Of a stretch of DNA of 64,000 nt, positions 8,770 to 17,256 are shown one piece after another. Below the pieces are notes generated by a model that was not told the origin of the DNA, searched no databases, and saw only the letters and a program-made list of their open reading frames with translations. The stretch comes from Glycomyces albidus (GTDB lineage Bacteria > Actinomycetota > Actinomycetes > Mycobacteriales > Micromonosporaceae), in contig NZ_WIAO01000013.1 of NCBI RefSeq assembly GCF_009451885.1, positions 62,001 to 126,000 on the forward strand, written 5' to 3'. Positions within the stretch are counted from its first letter, which is position 1. Each line of letters starts with the position of its first letter. The position numbers were made by a program, and so were the translations under genes.

Positions 8770-8885
8770 CGGACTCTGGTGGTCGAGGTGTTGCCGTTGA
8801 CGATCCACTGGCCGGTGCCGTTGTGGTCGCCGGATGAGAAGAGGATGCCGAGGCCGCCGGCGACTTCGGCCGCCGATGCGCTCAC
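8770..8885 (-). pseudogene. Possible remnant of a lost coding region
   Basis: Read from the GTG at 8885, the first 38 or so codons have the local coding signature (nearly all end in C or G) and give a protein-like stretch containing LGILFSSGDHNGTGQWIVNG. Codon use then turns random, with AGA and CGG runs, and the frame runs into the terminator of the neighbouring gene. No ribosome site precedes it. It may be the surviving start of a decayed gene; the remaining bases of this 349-bp gap hold nothing I recognise. Confidence 0.25.
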
Positions 8886-8978
8886 GCGTCCGCAACAGGG
8901 CCGCCGGCGTCCATCGGGACCCCTCCCGGTCGCGGTGGCCTACAACTGGGGGATCGCGCCGCTCTCCCGGAGGTCACC

Positions 8979-9545
8979 GTGTCCCGAACCGCCGCCACCG
9001 TTCTCGCCGCCGCCATCCTGTCGCTCGCTTCGGCGGCCTGCTCCGCCGGAGAACCGACTCAGGACGGCGGCGACGAGTCGCCCGCCGCGGTGTCGGAAGC
9101 GCTCGTGGACTGGGCGGAGGCGTTCTGCGCCGCCCCCGAGGCGATCCCCACGGACCTGTACATCCCGTTCACCGCGGCGGCGCGCGGGGCGGAGGTCACC
9201 GAGGACGACCGCCGGCCGCTCATCGACGCGCTGGCGGAGGTCGACCGCGTCCTCGCCGACGCCGTGGCTGCCGTCGACGCTGTCCCCGCGGGGCCGACAC
9301 CGGAGGCCGAGGCGGCGCTGGAGCAGTACCGGGCGGACGTCGAGGAGGCCCGAAGCGGCTTCGCCGAATACGCGGACCTGGCGCCCGTCTACCCGGTCGA
9401 GCAGCTCGAGGACCTGTACCTGCTCGCGGGCATGGACGCCATGAACCTGCCGTACCCGCTCATGATGGCCGAGACGTACCTGACGGCCGCCGACTTGAAC
9501 GAGGCCGCTCAGAAGGCGCCCGCGTGCGGCGGGGCCGCCGACTGA
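8979..9545 (+). CDS. Putative lipoprotein
   Basis: A 188-residue exported lipoprotein of unknown role. The N terminus is a lipoprotein signal peptide with the lipobox LASAAC (Cys about residue 22), so the mature protein is anchored to the outer face of the membrane. The rest is mostly helical, rich in Ala, Glu and Asp, with FCAAPEAIP near residue 48 and a late CGG that may pair in a disulfide. GGAGG lies 7 bases before the GTG at 8979. It is monocistronic and converges on the cellulase gene. Confidence 0.8.
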   Translation: MSRTAATVLAAAILSLASAACSAGEPTQDGGDESPAAVSEALVDWAEAFCAAPEAIPTDLYIPFTAAARGAEVTEDDRRPLIDALAEVDRVLADAVAAVDAVPAGPTPEAEAALEQYRADVEEARSGFAEYADLAPVYPVEQLEDLYLLAGMDAMNLPYPLMMAETYLTAADLNEAAQKAPACGGAAD

Positions 9546-9700
9546 CGCGGAACGGGCACTTCGAAACGGATCATCAAGCGCCCCAAGGCGGCTCTCCCTC
9601 GTGCCGGTCTCCTGCCGGTCCGCCGCCTCGCGAATCCCGCCTCCGGCCGCGAGACTGAATCCGGCACGGCACATGAACGGCACCGTTCACCCCAGGGGCC

Positions 9701-9769
9701 GGGCCCGCGGTCCCGGTGCGAGACCGCGGGCCCGCCGGCCGGACGGCCGGCCCCGACCGTCCGGCCGGC
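9701..9769. terminator. Two tandem terminator hairpins between convergent genes
   Basis: GGGCCCGCGGTC (9701-9712) pairs with GACCGCGGGCCC (9722-9733), and GCCGGCCGGACGG (9734-9746) pairs with CCGTCCGGCCGGC (9757-9769). They abut each other just after the stop of the cellulase gene and would also stop read-through from the lipoprotein gene. Confidence 0.75.
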
Positions 9770-9777
9770 GGTTCCCG

Positions 9778-11163
9778 CTACGGCAGGTTCGCGATCACGA
9801 AGGGCGCGTGCCCGTGCAGGTGGTTGTCCCAGCCGCCGTTGAGCGGCGCCCCGCTGGAGAGCAGGTTCGTCGAGTCGGTGCCGACGTCCAGTTTCCATGC
9901 GGTCCACGAGATCCGGTTGGCCGCCATCCAGTCGATCCAGCGCTGGGCCTCGTCGAGGCAGACGCGTCCGTCGAGGCCGCCGTCGGCGGCGCTCGCGCCC
10001 CACTCGGTGACGAACAGGGCCAGGCCCGCGTCGATCGCGGCATCGGCCTTGTCGCGGTTCCACTGTGCGTGCGTGCACGAGTAGAAGTGCAGCGTGTACA
10101 TCAGGTTCGTGCCCGACACCGGGTCGGCGGCGGCGACGTCGACGTCCTGGGACCAGGTCGGGGTGCCGAGGACGACGATGTTGTCCGGGTCCTGCGCGCG
10201 GATCGCCGCGAGCACGGCCTCGTGGTAGGGCTTGACCGCGCCGGTCCAGGAGACCTGCTCGGGCTCGTTGTACGGCTCCCAGATGATGTTCGGCAGGTGG
10301 CCGTACCGGTCGGCGAGGTCGGAGAAGAACGCGACCGCCTCGGACCGGTGCTGGTGCGCCTGGTGCGCATGGAAGTCGACGATCAGGTAGACGCCGGCCT
10401 CGGCGGCGTTCCGGATCACCGTCTCCACTTCGGACTTCCACCGGCCGGGGTCGTCGAGGTACGCGCCCGCGGGCTCCACGCCCATGGCGACGCGGAAGAC
10501 CTCGATGTTCCAGTTGTCGCGCATCCATTCGAGGGCCGAGAGGCTCTGCGCGTACGGCTGGGTCTGCCAGTGCAGCCACATGCTGGAGATGCCGCGAAGC
10601 TGGATCGCCTGACCGTCCTCATTGCACATGTTGGCGCCGCACACGCTGAGCTGCCCGTGCCGCTCGACGGGCGTGCCGGCCGGCGGCGGGTCGGTCGGGT
10701 CCGGGTCGGTCGGCTCGGGCTCGGTCGTCGGCTCCTGGCTGCCGTCGCCGCCGCATTCGACGCCGTTGACGGCGGCGTTCTCGATGTCGCCCGCCGTCCC
10801 GTTCGCCGTGAAGCCGAAGACCTCCCTGGTCTGACCGGAGGCGATCGAGCCGTTCCATCCCGCGTCGGAGGCTTCGAAGTGCGGGCCGGTGAGCGACTGC
10901 GCGGTGACGTTCCAGGCGCTGATGCCGGAGACAGCGCCGGTGAAGTCCCATTCGACCGTCCAGCCGTCGATCGGCTCGTCGGCGGTGATGCTGATGTTCG
11001 CCTGGAAGCCCGAGCCCCAGTCGTTGACCACGTTGTACTCGACCTCGCAGCCTTCCGCGGCCCCGGCGCCCTGGGCCGCCACGATGGTCAGCGCGCCCGC
11101 GCCGACCGCGGCGACGACCGCGCCGAGGGCGGCGATGCTCCTTCGTCTTCGTCCTGTCCGCAT
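9778..11163 (-). CDS. Secreted cellulase: CBM2 plus glycoside hydrolase family 5
   Basis: A 461-residue extracellular endoglucanase. Order: twin-basic signal peptide (MRTGRRRRSIAALG to about residue 36), a family 2 carbohydrate-binding module (about 38-137) with its flanking cysteines and surface Trp residues, a Pro/Thr/Glu linker, then a GH5 catalytic domain from about residue 165. The acid/base Glu is in YNEPEQ and the nucleophile Glu in FVTEWGAS. I chose the ATG at 11163 over the one at 11169 because GAAGGG sits 8 bases before it. A CebR-type box lies 33 bp upstream, so expression is probably induced by cello-oligosaccharides. No other cellulose genes are adjacent. Confidence 0.93.
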   Translation of the reverse strand: MRTGRRRRSIAALGAVVAAVGAGALTIVAAQGAGAAEGCEVEYNVVNDWGSGFQANISITADEPIDGWTVEWDFTGAVSGISAWNVTAQSLTGPHFEASDAGWNGSIASGQTREVFGFTANGTAGDIENAAVNGVECGGDGSQEPTTEPEPTDPDPTDPPPAGTPVERHGQLSVCGANMCNEDGQAIQLRGISSMWLHWQTQPYAQSLSALEWMRDNWNIEVFRVAMGVEPAGAYLDDPGRWKSEVETVIRNAAEAGVYLIVDFHAHQAHQHRSEAVAFFSDLADRYGHLPNIIWEPYNEPEQVSWTGAVKPYHEAVLAAIRAQDPDNIVVLGTPTWSQDVDVAAADPVSGTNLMYTLHFYSCTHAQWNRDKADAAIDAGLALFVTEWGASAADGGLDGRVCLDEAQRWIDWMAANRISWTAWKLDVGTDSTNLLSSGAPLNGGWDNHLHGHAPFVIANLP

Positions 11164-11195
11164 TGGCATGCCCTTCGTTGATTCGGCGGAGGCTA

Positions 11196-11209
11196 CGGAA
11201 GCGCTCCCA
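11196..11209. promoter_or_regulatory. CebR-type operator upstream of the cellulase
   Basis: On the minus strand this reads TGGGAGCGCTTCCG, matching 12 of 14 positions of the CebR operator TGGGAGCGCTCCCA known from Streptomyces. CebR is a LacI-type repressor released by cellobiose or cellotriose. Position 33 bp before the start codon suits repression. Confidence 0.72.
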
Positions 11210-11269
11210 TTACATCGAAGTTTGCCAATATGTTGCGACGGAGTCAAGACCCGGCCCGTCCCGGCGCCG

Positions 11270-12091
11270 TCACCCGGCCCTCGTGGCTGCGACCGCGACG
11301 GTCGTGAACCGGACGGTGAAGGCGCCGCCGGCCTCGTCGATCACCGCGCCCGCGGCCTCGAGCAGGCGCTCGAGCACCGGCTTCGGGAGCCGCGTGTAGA
11401 GCCCGCCGGTCGGGAGCTGGTCGAGCCATTCGTCCCGCGTGTACTCGCGCTCCCAGGCGGTCCGCCACTCGGCCGGCTCCGTGAAGGCGCCGGACTCCCG
11501 GACGCCGCGCGCCGCGCTGTCGAACATCGGCCGGTATCCGTCCATTGCGGACTTCACCACGTCCGATCCGTCGATGACGGCAGCGAGTTGCGGCGGCATG
11601 GCCTCGCGGGTCGCCGCTGCGAAGGCCCGGCTCAGGTCGGCCGGCGGCTGCGCGACGTTCCACACGGCCGCGAGCAGCCCGCCGGGGCGCAGCAGTCCGG
11701 CGGCCTTCGCCGCTCCCGCGACCGGATCGATCCAGTGCCAGGTCTGGGCGGCGACGACGGCGTCGAAGCGGCGGCCGGCGGCGTCCCAGTCCTCGAACTT
11801 CGCGACCTCGACGTCCAGCCCGCGGCTCCTGGCGAACGCGGCCATGCGCTCGTCGACGTCCAGTCCGAGGACGCGGCAGCCGGCGGCCTGCAGCCGCCGC
11901 GACGCGATGCCGGTGCCGCAGCCGACGTCGAGCACGTCCCGGCCGGGCGCCGCGGCGGCGATGCGGTCGACCATCGCGGCCGGGTAGTCGGGTCGGGCGC
12001 GGTCGTAGCGGGCGGCGTCGGCGCCGAACGACTCGGCGGCGTCGCGCAGACGGTGGGGCTCCGGAAGCGGCCCGGACACTGAAGTGGTCAT
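11270..12091 (-). CDS. SAM-dependent methyltransferase, class I
   Basis: A 273-residue class I methyltransferase. Motif I, VLDVGCGTG, is at about residue 53, followed by the acidic end of strand 2 (GLDVDERM) and the motif III-like LLRPGGLLAAVWN. AAQTWHWIDP is typical of the Methyltransf_11 group acting on small molecules or lipids; the substrate cannot be read off. It is transcribed away from a TetR gene with a shared control region. The promoter predicts transcription beginning at or next to the ATG, so the mRNA is probably leaderless, which agrees with the lack of a ribosome site. Confidence 0.88.
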   Translation of the reverse strand: MTTSVSGPLPEPHRLRDAAESFGADAARYDRARPDYPAAMVDRIAAAAPGRDVLDVGCGTGIASRRLQAAGCRVLGLDVDERMAAFARSRGLDVEVAKFEDWDAAGRRFDAVVAAQTWHWIDPVAGAAKAAGLLRPGGLLAAVWNVAQPPADLSRAFAAATREAMPPQLAAVIDGSDVVKSAMDGYRPMFDSAARGVRESGAFTEPAEWRTAWEREYTRDEWLDQLPTGGLYTRLPKPVLERLLEAAGAVIDEAGGAFTVRFTTVAVAATRAG

Positions 12092-12097
12092 GCGCCC

Positions 12098-12127
12098 ACT
12101 CTAAATGGGCGTTCGCCCACTTGTCAA
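12098..12127 (-). promoter_or_regulatory. Promoter of the methyltransferase gene with a TetR operator in its spacer
   Basis: On the minus strand TTGACA (12127-12122) and TAGAGT (12103-12098) are 18 bp apart, and the -10 ends 6 bases before the ATG. The spacer holds the inverted repeat TGGGCG-AA-CGCCCA (12106-12119), extended by AA and TT on the outer sides. GCCCACT recurs at 12095-12101 region and 12116-12121 region as a partial second half site. A repressor bound here would sit between -35 and -10. Confidence 0.75.
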
Positions 12128-12164
12128 TCTGGCAGAATTCCCCACAGAAGCGAGGTGGTGCACG

Positions 12165-12767
12165 GTGCCGACAGGAGTGGCGCTCCGCGATCCGCGGACG
12201 CAGCTGTTCGACGCGGCCGAGCGCGTCCTGCTCCGCGACGGGCCCAGCGCCCTGACCAGCCGGGCCGTGACCGACGAGGCGCAGGTCGCCAAAGGCGTGC
12301 TCCACCGCCACTTCACCGACTTCGACGACTTCCTCGCCGAGTTCGTCATGGACCGGGTCGGGCGGCTCGACGGCCCGGCCGCGGCGCTGCGCGAAGCGGC
12401 CGGCACCGGCTCGGTGATCGGGAACCTCACCGAGGCGCTGACGGCCCTGTTCGGATCGGTCGCGGTCGCCATCGTGCCGCTGCTGACCTTCCGCGACCCC
12501 CTGCGCGTGCGCCTCCGCGAGGTCTGGCCCGCCGGCGTTCCCGTCCTGACCGAAGGCGTCGACATGATCGCGGCCTACCTCCGGCAGGAGCGGGACCTCG
12601 GCCGGCTCGCCGCGGACGCCGAGGTCGACGGGCTCGCGCCGATGCTCGTCGGCGGCGCGCACCTGCTGTTCGCCGACCGCGCGGCCCCGCCCGGCGCGGA
12701 GGCAGTCCGCAAGGTCGTGTCCTCGGTGATCGGTGCCGTGCTCCGCGACCCGGCGAAGCGCGACTGA
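12165..12767 (+). CDS. TetR-family transcriptional regulator
   Basis: A 200-residue TetR-type repressor. The N-terminal helix-turn-helix is clear (LFDAAERVLLRDGPSALTSR, then AVTDEAQVAKGVLHRHFTDF, with the hallmark LxRHF turn), and the rest is the helical ligand-binding domain. The GTG at 12165 follows GAGGTGG by 6 bases. It is divergent from the methyltransferase gene, and the palindrome between them lies inside that gene's promoter, so it most likely represses the methyltransferase and itself. The ligand is unknown. Confidence 0.9.
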   Translation: MPTGVALRDPRTQLFDAAERVLLRDGPSALTSRAVTDEAQVAKGVLHRHFTDFDDFLAEFVMDRVGRLDGPAAALREAAGTGSVIGNLTEALTALFGSVAVAIVPLLTFRDPLRVRLREVWPAGVPVLTEGVDMIAAYLRQERDLGRLAADAEVDGLAPMLVGGAHLLFADRAAPPGAEAVRKVVSSVIGAVLRDPAKRD

Positions 12768-12780
12768 CCGCCGGTCAGTC
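12762..12780. terminator. Compact bidirectional terminator containing both stop codons
   Basis: GACTGACC-GCC-GGTCAGTC is a perfect 8-bp stem that contains the TGA of the TetR gene on one arm and the stop of the convergent response-regulator gene on the other. Confidence 0.6.
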
Positions 12781-13434
12781 CACCAGGCCGTGCCGGTGGG
12801 CGTAGACGACGGCCTGGACACGGTCGCGCAGCTCCAGTTTGGTCAGGATGCGCGAGACGAAGGTCTTCACCGTCTCCGGGCTGATGAACAGGGCCGCGGC
12901 GATCTCGGCGTTGGAGCGGCCGTCCGCGATGAGGCGCAGGACTTCCAGCTCCCTCGGCGTGAGGGGGTGTGCCGGGGCGGCGCCGCCCGCGGGCCGGATG
13001 CGGGCCGCGTACCTGCCGACGAGTGCGCGCGTCACCTCCGGGTCGAGCAGCGCCGCGCCGGTCGCGACCGTGCGGATCCCTTGCAGCAGTTGCGAAGGCG
13101 GCGCGTCCTTGAGCAGGAAGCCGCTCGCTCCGGCGCGCAGCGCCTCGTAGACGTACTCGTCGAGGTTGAACGTGGTGAGCACCAGGACCTTGACGGGGTC
13201 GCCGACCGCGGCGCCGGCGAGGCGGCGGGTGGCCTCGATGCCGTCGAGCACCGGCATGCGGACGTCCATGAGCACGACGTCCGGTCGCAGGCGCTCGGCC
13301 AGGTCGACCGCGGTCTGCCCGTCGCCGCACTCGCCGGCCACCTCGAGGTCGGGCTGCGCGCCGATGATCGTGACCAGGCCGGTGCGGATGAGCATCTGGT
13401 CGTCGCAAACCAGGACCCGGATCGGGGCGGTCAC
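12775..13434 (-). CDS. NarL/LuxR-type response regulator
   Basis: A 219-residue two-component response regulator. The receiver domain has the acidic pair (CDDQ), the phospho-acceptor Asp in VVLMDVRMP (about residue 55), the Thr in LVLTTF and the Lys in LLKDAP. The C-terminal LuxR-type helix-turn-helix (LTPRELEVLRLIADGRSN to the end) binds DNA. It starts with GTG and overlaps the kinase stop by 4 bases, so the pair is translationally coupled. Targets are unknown, but the CPBP protease gene at the head of the operon is an obvious candidate for autoregulation. Confidence 0.94.
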   Translation of the reverse strand: MTAPIRVLVCDDQMLIRTGLVTIIGAQPDLEVAGECGDGQTAVDLAERLRPDVVLMDVRMPVLDGIEATRRLAGAAVGDPVKVLVLTTFNLDEYVYEALRAGASGFLLKDAPPSQLLQGIRTVATGAALLDPEVTRALVGRYAARIRPAGGAAPAHPLTPRELEVLRLIADGRSNAEIAAALFISPETVKTFVSRILTKLELRDRVQAVVYAHRHGLVD

Positions 13435-14615
13435 GACGGGCCGCCCGCGGGGATGCGCGCCCGCACGGCGAACCCGCCGCCCGCGCGGGGGCCGGCGTCG
13501 AAGTCGCCGCCGAGGAGGTCGACGCGTTCGCGCAGCCCGGCGAGGCCGCGCCCGCTCCCGGCCAGCGGCGGGACGGTGGACCCCTCGGTGACGACCTCGA
13601 CGGTGATGTCGCCGGCGCGGTGCCGCACCCGCACCGCCGTGGGGCTGCTGCGGGCGTGCTTGACCGCGTTGGTGAGCGCCTCCTGGACGACCCGGTACGC
13701 CACCAGGTCCGCGCTGCCGGTGTCGGCCGCCGGCGTGCCCTCCTCGGTGAACTCCACCGGCTGGCCGGCCTGCCGCGTCTGCTCCACGAGCGTGAGCAGC
13801 CGCCCGACCGCCGGAGTCCGGGCCCCGGCGCCGGGCGCCCGGCGGTCGGCGCCGGCGTTGTCAGAAGCAGTGTGGTCGGGCGCGAGCAGGTCGAGCAGGT
13901 GCCGCAGGTCCGTGGTGGCGCGGCGGCCGGTGTCGCCGACGGCCTTCAGCGTCGCGTCGAGGCGGTCGGGAGCGCCGGTCAGGTACCGGGCGGCCTCGGC
14001 CTGCACGACCATCGCGGTCACGTGGTGCGTGACGACGTCGTGGAGTTCGCGGGCGATGTGCGTCCGCTCGGCGGCGCGGGTGGTCTCGGCGACGCGGCGG
14101 CGCCGCTCGGCCTCGGCCTGCCGCGTGGCGCGGAGCCAGGACCCGGTGCCCCATGCGGCCGCGAGGAGCGCGTAGAACGTCGCGAAGCCGGCCGCCCCTT
14201 CGTCCGAGCCGAGCCGCACGAGCCCGATCGCCAAGCCCGCGTAGGCGATCGAGAGCAGGACCACGGCGGTCCGACGGTACCGCTCGAGGTGGGCGCCTCC
14301 GCTGATCAGGGCGAAACCGACTGCGGTGCTGGCGACCAGGTGGTAGCGGCCGAGCGAGGCGAGGACGAACCCGAGCGACACCAGTGCGAGGCACACGGCC
14401 GGCCACCGGCGCCGCACGGCGAGCGGGAGGCATTCGAGCGCCATGACGCCGATGCCGAACGCGTCCAGCGGCCGCCCGGGGAGGTCGCCGAGCTGCGTCT
14501 CGTGGCCGCGGAGCAGGGGCAGGAACGACATGGCGGCGAGCATCAGCCCCAAGGGGAGATCCCGGATCGTGACGTCGAGCCGCCGCCACTGCTCCGGGAT
14601 CCGCCGGAGTTCCAT
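13431..14615 (-). CDS. Sensor histidine kinase, NarL/DesK group
   Basis: A 394-residue membrane kinase. The first 150 residues form about four to five hydrophobic segments with short loops, so it probably senses something in or at the membrane. The HisKA_3 dimerisation domain has the phospho-His in ARELHDVVTHH (about residue 200), and the ATPase domain has the N box (EALTNAVKHAR) and G box (GRGLAGLRER). It overlaps the upstream CPBP gene by 1 base and the downstream regulator by 4, so the three genes form one operon in the order CPBP-kinase-regulator. Confidence 0.92.
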   Translation of the reverse strand: MELRRIPEQWRRLDVTIRDLPLGLMLAAMSFLPLLRGHETQLGDLPGRPLDAFGIGVMALECLPLAVRRRWPAVCLALVSLGFVLASLGRYHLVASTAVGFALISGGAHLERYRRTAVVLLSIAYAGLAIGLVRLGSDEGAAGFATFYALLAAAWGTGSWLRATRQAEAERRRRVAETTRAAERTHIARELHDVVTHHVTAMVVQAEAARYLTGAPDRLDATLKAVGDTGRRATTDLRHLLDLLAPDHTASDNAGADRRAPGAGARTPAVGRLLTLVEQTRQAGQPVEFTEEGTPAADTGSADLVAYRVVQEALTNAVKHARSSPTAVRVRHRAGDITVEVVTEGSTVPPLAGSGRGLAGLRERVDLLGGDFDAGPRAGGGFAVRARIPAGGPS

Positions 14616-15451
14616 CACCGGGGCAGTGTAGCCGCGGCGTCGGCCCGCTCGGCGCGTCGGCGGGGCGGGACCAGGCGGCCGCGTCGCTTGGCGATCCACA
14701 GGAAGACGATCATCAGGGCGGCGCCGAAGCCGACCGCGTACGCGCTGCCTTCGGGGCCGAAGGCGCCGCCGCTGACGAGGACCGGGCCGGAGGTCGCGGC
14801 GTCGAGGAGGCCCTGCGGGGTGCCGTTGCCGGAGACCTCGGTGCTGAAGATCGCGGAGGCGGCGATGTTCCAGCCGAAGTGCAGGCCGATGGGCAGCCAC
14901 AGGCTGCGGGTGGCGATGTACGCGGCGCCGAGCATGCCGCCGGCCTCGATCGCGATGGCGATCGCGCCCCACAGGGTCGCGTTCGGGTTGACCAGGTGCG
15001 TCAGCCCGAAGACGAGGCTGGTGGAGGCCAGGGCGATCCAGGTGCCGAAGCGCCCTTCGACGATGCGCAGCAGGACGCCGCGGAAGATCAGCTCCTCCGT
15101 GACGGCGGCGGCGGCCATGAAGCCGACGAGTCCGATCGCGCCCGTGGGCGATCCGAGGCCGTCGACGGTGTAGTGCCCGAGGAACGCGATGTTCGCGATG
15201 ACGGCCCCGAACATGGCGACGCCGAGGACGGCGCCGAGTCCGATGCCGCTGCCCGCGCCGGGCCATGCCAGTTCGGCGACCGGGCGGTGCTCGGTGCGCC
15301 GCACGATCCACCGGTACACGAGCACTGCGACCGCGCTCGTGGCGAGGCCGACGATCAGCACGAGCCACGGTCGCCCGTCGAGTACGACCGTCGCTTGGCC
15401 GCCGATGAGGGCGATCGCGCCGACGGCGAGCAGTTGCCAGACCAGTCTCAT
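14615..15451 (-). CDS. CPBP-family intramembrane metalloprotease
   Basis: A 278-residue integral membrane protein with about eight hydrophobic segments. The CPBP (CAAX protease/Abi) active-site motifs are present in order: EELIFRG with its Glu-Glu and Arg, then FGLTHL, then GLHFGWN. Family members cleave peptides within the membrane and include bacteriocin-immunity proteins. As first gene of an operon with a DesK-type kinase and its regulator, it may process the signal or the sensor. The ATG at 15451 follows GGAAGGA. The C-terminal tail is Arg-rich and cytoplasmic. Confidence 0.9.
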   Translation of the reverse strand: MRLVWQLLAVGAIALIGGQATVVLDGRPWLVLIVGLATSAVAVLVYRWIVRRTEHRPVAELAWPGAGSGIGLGAVLGVAMFGAVIANIAFLGHYTVDGLGSPTGAIGLVGFMAAAAVTEELIFRGVLLRIVEGRFGTWIALASTSLVFGLTHLVNPNATLWGAIAIAIEAGGMLGAAYIATRSLWLPIGLHFGWNIAASAIFSTEVSGNGTPQGLLDAATSGPVLVSGGAFGPEGSAYAVGFGAALMIVFLWIAKRRGRLVPPRRRAERADAAATLPR

Positions 15452-15666
15452 GAGGATTCCTTCCGCTGTCCCGCGGCGGGGGCGCCGCGGCTGCGGTGAA
15501 CGCTACGGATCCGGCGGCCCGGCGGCGTCCCCGTGGAGTGGACACTTGCGCGTAGCTCTCCTGGGGGACAAGGCGTTCCGCGGCTGGCCCGCGATCAACG
15601 CAGGGCACGGCGCAGCCCCGGTCCAGTGACGCGTTCGGGGATCGGCGGTCGGGTTCGGGGTGCGGG

Positions 15667-16497
15667 TCAGCGGAAGGCGGCGGCGTTGGCCTGGGCCCAC
15701 TGCTCGAACGTGCGCGGCGGGCGGCCGGTGACCTGCTCGACCGTGGGGTACACCGGCGACTCGTCGAGCGATCCGTCCACATAGAAGTCGAAGAAGGCGT
15801 CGACGTACTGCTGGGGCATCGTCGCCTCGAGCTCTGCCCGGGTCTCCTCGATCGTCAGGTTCTCGAAGCGGAGCGGGCGGTCGAGGATCCGGCCGAGGAT
15901 CTCGAGCTGCTCGGCCGGCAGCATCGCGCGGGGCCCGGAGAGGCGGTAGACCGCCTCGTGGTGGCCGTCCTCGGTCAGCGCTGCCACCGCGACTGCGGCG
16001 ATGTCGAACGGGTCGATGCACGCGACCGGGATGTCGCCCCAGGGCGCGCGGACGACGTCGCCGGTGCGGAGCTGCGGCAGCCACCGCAGCGTGTTCGACA
16101 TGAATCCGCTGGGCCGCAGGACAGTCCACTGGAGACCGGAGCCGCGGGCGGCGTCCTCGGACCGCACCATCATCGCGGTGATCGCGTTGTCGGCGTTGCC
16201 GGTCTCGGGGGAGCTGCCGGAGAGCTGCACGATCCGCTTGACTCCCGCGTCGCGGAGCCGACCGCAGACGGCCGGCATGTCGGCGAAGCCGGGGAGGACG
16301 AACGCCGCTTCGACGCCGCCGAGCCACGGGTCGAGCGACTCGGGCCGGTCGAGGTCGCCGACGGCGGCCTCGACGCCGTCCGGCAGTGCCGCGCGGCTCG
16401 CGTCGCGGACGAGCGCCCGCACCGGGAGCCCTCGCTCCGCCAGCGCCTGAACGACTTCGCGGCCGATGTTGCCGGTGGCTCCCGAGACCAGGTACAT
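15667..16497 (-). CDS. NmrA-like NAD(P)-binding protein (atypical SDR)
   Basis: A 276-residue single-domain Rossmann protein. The dinucleotide-binding motif is GATGNIG (residues 6-12), followed by VRDASRA, which suits NADP. It lacks the Tyr-x3-Lys pair of classical short-chain dehydrogenases, placing it with the NmrA/atypical SDR group that act as redox sensors or as quinone reductases (QOR2-like). LSGSSPETGN and WTVLRPSGFMSN fit that group. Monocistronic; neighbours give no clue. Confidence 0.88.
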   Translation of the reverse strand: MYLVSGATGNIGREVVQALAERGLPVRALVRDASRAALPDGVEAAVGDLDRPESLDPWLGGVEAAFVLPGFADMPAVCGRLRDAGVKRIVQLSGSSPETGNADNAITAMMVRSEDAARGSGLQWTVLRPSGFMSNTLRWLPQLRTGDVVRAPWGDIPVACIDPFDIAAVAVAALTEDGHHEAVYRLSGPRAMLPAEQLEILGRILDRPLRFENLTIEETRAELEATMPQQYVDAFFDFYVDGSLDESPVYPTVEQVTGRPPRTFEQWAQANAAAFR

Positions 16498-16566
16498 GCG
16501 GCGATCCTAACAGGAGAATCCTTGCCGCTCAATCGTTGTCGGGCAGCCGGTGCCTGTTGCTCGCGC

Positions 16567-17256
16567 TCAGCCGGGAAGCAGCCCGAGCAGTACCGCTCGC
16601 AGGTAGGCGGCCAGGGTGAAGCCGTCGGTGATCGCTCCGGCTCGGATCATGTCCCGGAGCTCGTCGGGCGGCACCAGGCGGATCGAGTCGATGGCCTCGC
16701 CCGTGTCCGGCCGGCCGATCCTGTCGATCTCGGCGTAGAACATCGCGACGGACGATGCCGAGATGCCGGTGTCGGGGTGCAGCTCGCCGAGCGGGACGAG
16801 TGTCGTCGCGTCGGCGCCGACCTCCTCTGCGAGTTCGCGGCGTGCATCGTCTTCGGGCGAATCGGATTCGCCGGCGCCTCGGGGCAGCTCAAGGTGGCGG
16901 CTGCGGGTGGCGTGCCGGAAGTGGTCGACGAGCACGACGCTGCCGTCGAGGACCGGCAGCACCACGACTCCGGCGACCGCTCGGGGTCCGACGTCGCGGA
17001 TGTAGGTGCCGAGGGCGCCGTCGGGGAACCGGACGGCGTCCCGGACCCGGAGGCCGTACGCGTCCTCGTAGACCACTCCGGTCCGGGCCCATGCCTCGGG
17101 GAGTCCGGCGGACCGGAGCCGGTCGGCCGCTTCGCGCTCGGCCTCGGCGACCGCTTCAGGTTCGTGCAGGATGGAGAAGATCGTTCCGGCGGGATTGGCG
17201 AACAGTTCGGGTCGGGTCTCCCGGAGTTGTTCGTACCGGCGCTTGTCAGGATTCAT
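16567..17256 (-). CDS. Nudix hydrolase
   Basis: A 229-residue Nudix-fold pyrophosphohydrolase, related to ADP-ribose/nucleoside-diphosphate-sugar enzymes. The Nudix helix keeps RRELAEEVGA with the metal-binding Glu pair, but the preceding loop (LPRGAGESDSPEDDA) is one residue shorter than the consensus G-x5-E-x7-REUxEE and has Asp/Ser where the first Glu is expected. The ATG at 17256 overlaps the end of the upstream gene by 11 bases, so the two are probably cotranscribed. Whether it is active on nucleotides cannot be decided from the sequence. Confidence 0.85.
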   Translation of the reverse strand: MNPDKRRYEQLRETRPELFANPAGTIFSILHEPEAVAEAEREAADRLRSAGLPEAWARTGVVYEDAYGLRVRDAVRFPDGALGTYIRDVGPRAVAGVVVLPVLDGSVVLVDHFRHATRSRHLELPRGAGESDSPEDDARRELAEEVGADATTLVPLGELHPDTGISASSVAMFYAEIDRIGRPDTGEAIDSIRLVPPDELRDMIRAGAITDGFTLAAYLRAVLLGLLPG

